DNA of 9,178 nucleotides from JAFDZW01 sp038229915 (GTDB lineage Bacteria; Bacteroidota; Ignavibacteria; Palsa-1295). The DNA lies in the NCBI GenBank assembly GCA_038229915.1, contig JBBRNY010000099.1, forward strand, positions 1 to 9,178, written 5' to 3'. The position numbers and the translations under genes were made by a program. Shown piece by piece: positions 7,293-9,178 of the stretch (position 1 is its first letter; every line of letters starts with the position of its first letter). Under the pieces are notes generated by a model. It was not told where the DNA came from and did not search any database. It worked only from the letters and a program-made list of their open reading frames with translations.

Positions 7293-7298
7293 AATTGA

Positions 7299-8450
7299 TT
7301 ACGATAAACGCGAAATCCGCTCAATTCCTTCCGCAAACGTTGACCACAAGTATTTCGGCTTTTCGTCGTTAATGCCTTCGCGAAGTTTAGCTTCGAGAGA
7401 CTCTTCAAAAAATTGTTGAATCGAAATCGCAACAGATTCCGGGGTCGCTTCGGGAGCTATCAAGCCACTCTTGTGATCAATAACGATTTCGGGCAGGCCA
7501 CCAACGTTTGTTGCGATGACCGGTAAGTTGTAATTATAGGCTATTTGCACAACACCTGATTGCGTTGCATTGCGATACGGAAGCAATGCCGCATTTGCAG
7601 CGCAGAAATAGACCGGCACATCGTCGTTGGAAATATATTGATCAAAAAATCTGACGTGTGTTCCGAGCACGCCAAGTTCACTGGCAAGTGCTTTGTAATC
7701 TTCTTCGCCCGTGTAGCTTTCTCCGGCTACGAGCAACACAAGATTCGGTCGCTCCGCCGCAATTTGCGCTACTGCTTTAATAGCAATATCAATACCTTTA
7801 TATTTTCGAATGAAGCCGAAGTACAGAAGCACCTCGTCTTTTTCATCGAGACCAAGCTTTTCCCGAGCCTCACGTTGCGCTATCGGAGCACCGAACGCTT
7901 CGAATACCGGATGCTCAAGACGGGTGTATGCCGCATTCGGTTTGAGCAATTTCAGATCACGCTCGACAGCTGATGATTGCACAATAAAATGATCCACTAC
8001 TTTGAACGCAAAGTTTGTGAATGCTCTATCGCCGGGGCGTTTTTCGTGAGGGATGACATTGTCGCCAATGAAAATGATCTTCGTGCTCTTGCCCTTTTTT
8101 CGTAATATTTTTTTTGCTGTTCTTGAGATCACGCCATACGCAGGAGCAAAAAATGGCAGCCAAAATTTAAAGATGATAGCGTCCGGCTCGAAGTCGGCGA
8201 TTATTTTTCCTGCTCTTGCCCAGCTTAATGGATTAATAGAATCTATAACTTGCTCAGCTTCGACAGCAATGCCTGGTCCGCCTTGTTCATCTTGTGTCTT
8301 GCCGGGGAAGAGTATTTTCGGATACTGGCGCGAGAATGTAACGATCTTTACTTCGTGCCCGCGAGCAACCAACGCACGATGCAACAGCGCAACATATTGT
8401 GCGATGCCGCCTCTGAGTGGATATGCTGTGCCGACAATGACGAAGCGCAT
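7299..8450 (-). CDS. Family 4 glycosyltransferase (GT-B fold)
   Basis: A 383-residue glycosyltransferase, predicted cytoplasmic face, donor and acceptor unknown. The N-terminal half starts MRFVIVGTAYPLRGGIAQY (1-19) with the glycine loop of GT-B enzymes, then FWLPFFAPAYG (96-106) and DNVIPHE (130-136). The C-terminal donor half shows LLYFGFIRKYKGIDIAI (208-224), VLLVAGESY (238-246), LLPYRNATQSGVVQIAY (289-305) and PVIATNVGGLPEIV (310-323). The usual EX7E glutamates are absent in the TQSGVVQIA segment; I recall the same ATQSG variant in other GT4-like enzymes from polysaccharide loci, so this is a subgroup trait rather than decay. It begins at ATG 8450, 17 bases after bshA, and ends six bases before the methyltransferase. 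The context suggests glycan or glycolipid assembly. Confidence 0.92.
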   Translation of the reverse strand: MRFVIVGTAYPLRGGIAQYVALLHRALVARGHEVKIVTFSRQYPKILFPGKTQDEQGGPGIAVEAEQVIDSINPLSWARAGKIIADFEPDAIIFKFWLPFFAPAYGVISRTAKKILRKKGKSTKIIFIGDNVIPHEKRPGDRAFTNFAFKVVDHFIVQSSAVERDLKLLKPNAAYTRLEHPVFEAFGAPIAQREAREKLGLDEKDEVLLYFGFIRKYKGIDIAIKAVAQIAAERPNLVLLVAGESYTGEEDYKALASELGVLGTHVRFFDQYISNDDVPVYFCAANAALLPYRNATQSGVVQIAYNYNLPVIATNVGGLPEIVIDHKSGLIAPEATPESVAISIQQFFEESLEAKLREGINDEKPKYLWSTFAEGIERISRLS

Positions 8451-8467
8451 AGTGAGTCTTAGAATAA

Positions 8468-9178
8468 TTACAAGTTCATCGCCTTCTCGTATGCCGCTTC
8501 ATAGATGGGCTCGATCTGCTCTTTCGTAAAATTCTTGAGCTCATGTTCTAATGCTGCTTCTCCCATTTGCTTCCGAAGAGGTTCGTCGTTTAAGAGTGTT
8601 GTTATCCGATCGGCAAGAGCTTGTATGTCGCCCATTTTTACAATGTAGCCTGTGACACCATCAACATTTACTTCAGGCAAGCCACCAATATCGCTTGAGA
8701 TCACCGGGACACCGCATGCCATAGCCTCAAGAGCCGCAAGACCAAAACTTTCGTTGCCCGATGGGATCAGAAAAATATCGCTTGCTGAAAGGATCGAGGC
8801 AAGCTCGGCTTGTTTGCCGAGGAAACGAGTATGATTCCAAATGCCCAGCTCGCGTGAAAGTGCTTCGCACTCAGCGCGATCGGGACCGTCGCCAACCAAA
8901 AGAAATTTTGCTTTGATACCGCTATCAAGCACTATTTTGAACGCTTTAATGGCATCGCCGATGCGCTTGACGGGGCGGAAATTCGAAACGTGAACGAGTA
9001 GTTTCTCACCATTGGGGGAGAGCATCCGACGAAGATTTTTTGCGCTCGGTACTTTATGAAAAACATCGGTATCGACAAAATTCGGAATGGCAATGATCTC
9101 TTTCTTGATGCCAAATGTGTCGATCGTTTCACGACGCAAATATTCCGACACCGAAGTCACGACATCTGAGGCTTCGAT
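8468..9178 (-). CDS. bshA: N-acetyl-alpha-D-glucosaminyl L-malate synthase BshA, C-terminal part
   Basis: The frame is open to the right edge (236 residues visible). BshA is usually near 380 residues, so about 140 N-terminal residues lie outside; GTG 9160 is an internal codon, since IEASDV precedes it in frame. BshA is a GT4 enzyme that joins GlcNAc from UDP-GlcNAc to L-malate, the first step of bacillithiol synthesis. Counting from the valine at 9160: SVSEYLR (3-9), IPNFVD (25-30), the BshA-like HVSNFRPVKR (57-66), LLVGDGP (87-93), the EX7E pair E137/E145 in ESFGLAALEAMACG, and IGGLPEV (158-164). The NFRPVKR segment plus NFVD separates it from generic GT4 enzymes in my recollection, but the N-terminal malate-site residues cannot be checked. 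It is followed 17 bases later by another GT4 gene, apparently in the same operon. Confidence 0.85.
   Translation of the reverse strand: MEASDVVTSVSEYLRRETIDTFGIKKEIIAIPNFVDTDVFHKVPSAKNLRRMLSPNGEKLLVHVSNFRPVKRIGDAIKAFKIVLDSGIKAKFLLVGDGPDRAECEALSRELGIWNHTRFLGKQAELASILSASDIFLIPSGNESFGLAALEAMACGVPVISSDIGGLPEVNVDGVTGYIVKMGDIQALADRITTLLNDEPLRKQMGEAALEHELKNFTKEQIEPIYEAAYEKAMNL

Noticed and set aside
1..9178. tRNA or rRNA genes, CRISPR arrays, insertion sequences or phage genes
   Set aside because: Reading both strands, I saw no clover-leaf-like segment, regular repeat-spacer pattern, transposase motif or terminal inverted repeat; coding genes fill almost the whole window.

Overview
The window looks like chromosomal DNA of a bacterium from the Bacteroidota/Chlorobiota (FCB) side of the tree. 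The grounds are a secreted enzyme with a C-terminal type IX secretion (T9SS) sorting domain, a bacillithiol-pathway BshA, an IgGFc-binding-domain surface protein of the kind common in that group, and no recognisable Shine-Dalgarno sequence before any start codon. A Kapabacteria- or Ignavibacteria-like lineage is a guess, not something the sequence proves.

All eight supported genes lie on the minus strand, so transcription runs from right to left. In that order they are: bshA (5' end beyond the right edge), a family 4 glycosyltransferase, a class I SAM methyltransferase, a 911-residue exported GH172 (DUF2961) protein, a second GT4-like glycosyltransferase, prmC, dtd, and the N-terminal part of an exported IgGFc-binding-domain protein that leaves the window at the left edge. 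The gaps are 17, 6, 9, 69, 18, 3 and 124 bases. The first seven genes could therefore be one transcript, with possible internal initiation in the 69-base gap. The 124-base gap before the last gene is the likeliest transcription-unit boundary.

The genes fall into three groups. The first is cytoplasmic small-molecule and glycan chemistry: BshA makes the bacillithiol precursor, and two GT-B glycosyltransferases plus a methyltransferase resemble a surface-glycan assembly set. The second is translation quality: PrmC methylates release factors and Dtd clears D-aminoacyl-tRNA. The third is exported proteins: the GH172 protein and the IgGFc-domain protein.

The most interesting element is the GH172 gene. 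It has a signal peptide, both conserved glutamates of the DUF2961 core, two Ig-like regions, an unassigned beta-rich region and a T9SS tail. It sits between glycosyltransferase/methyltransferase genes rather than in a recognisable SusC/SusD polysaccharide-utilisation locus. Its base composition is clearly more AT-rich than that of its neighbours, and its reading frame starts three codons after the in-frame stop of the methyltransferase gene. No RNA genes, CRISPR arrays, insertion sequences or convincing intrinsic terminators were seen, and the plus strand carries no supported gene.
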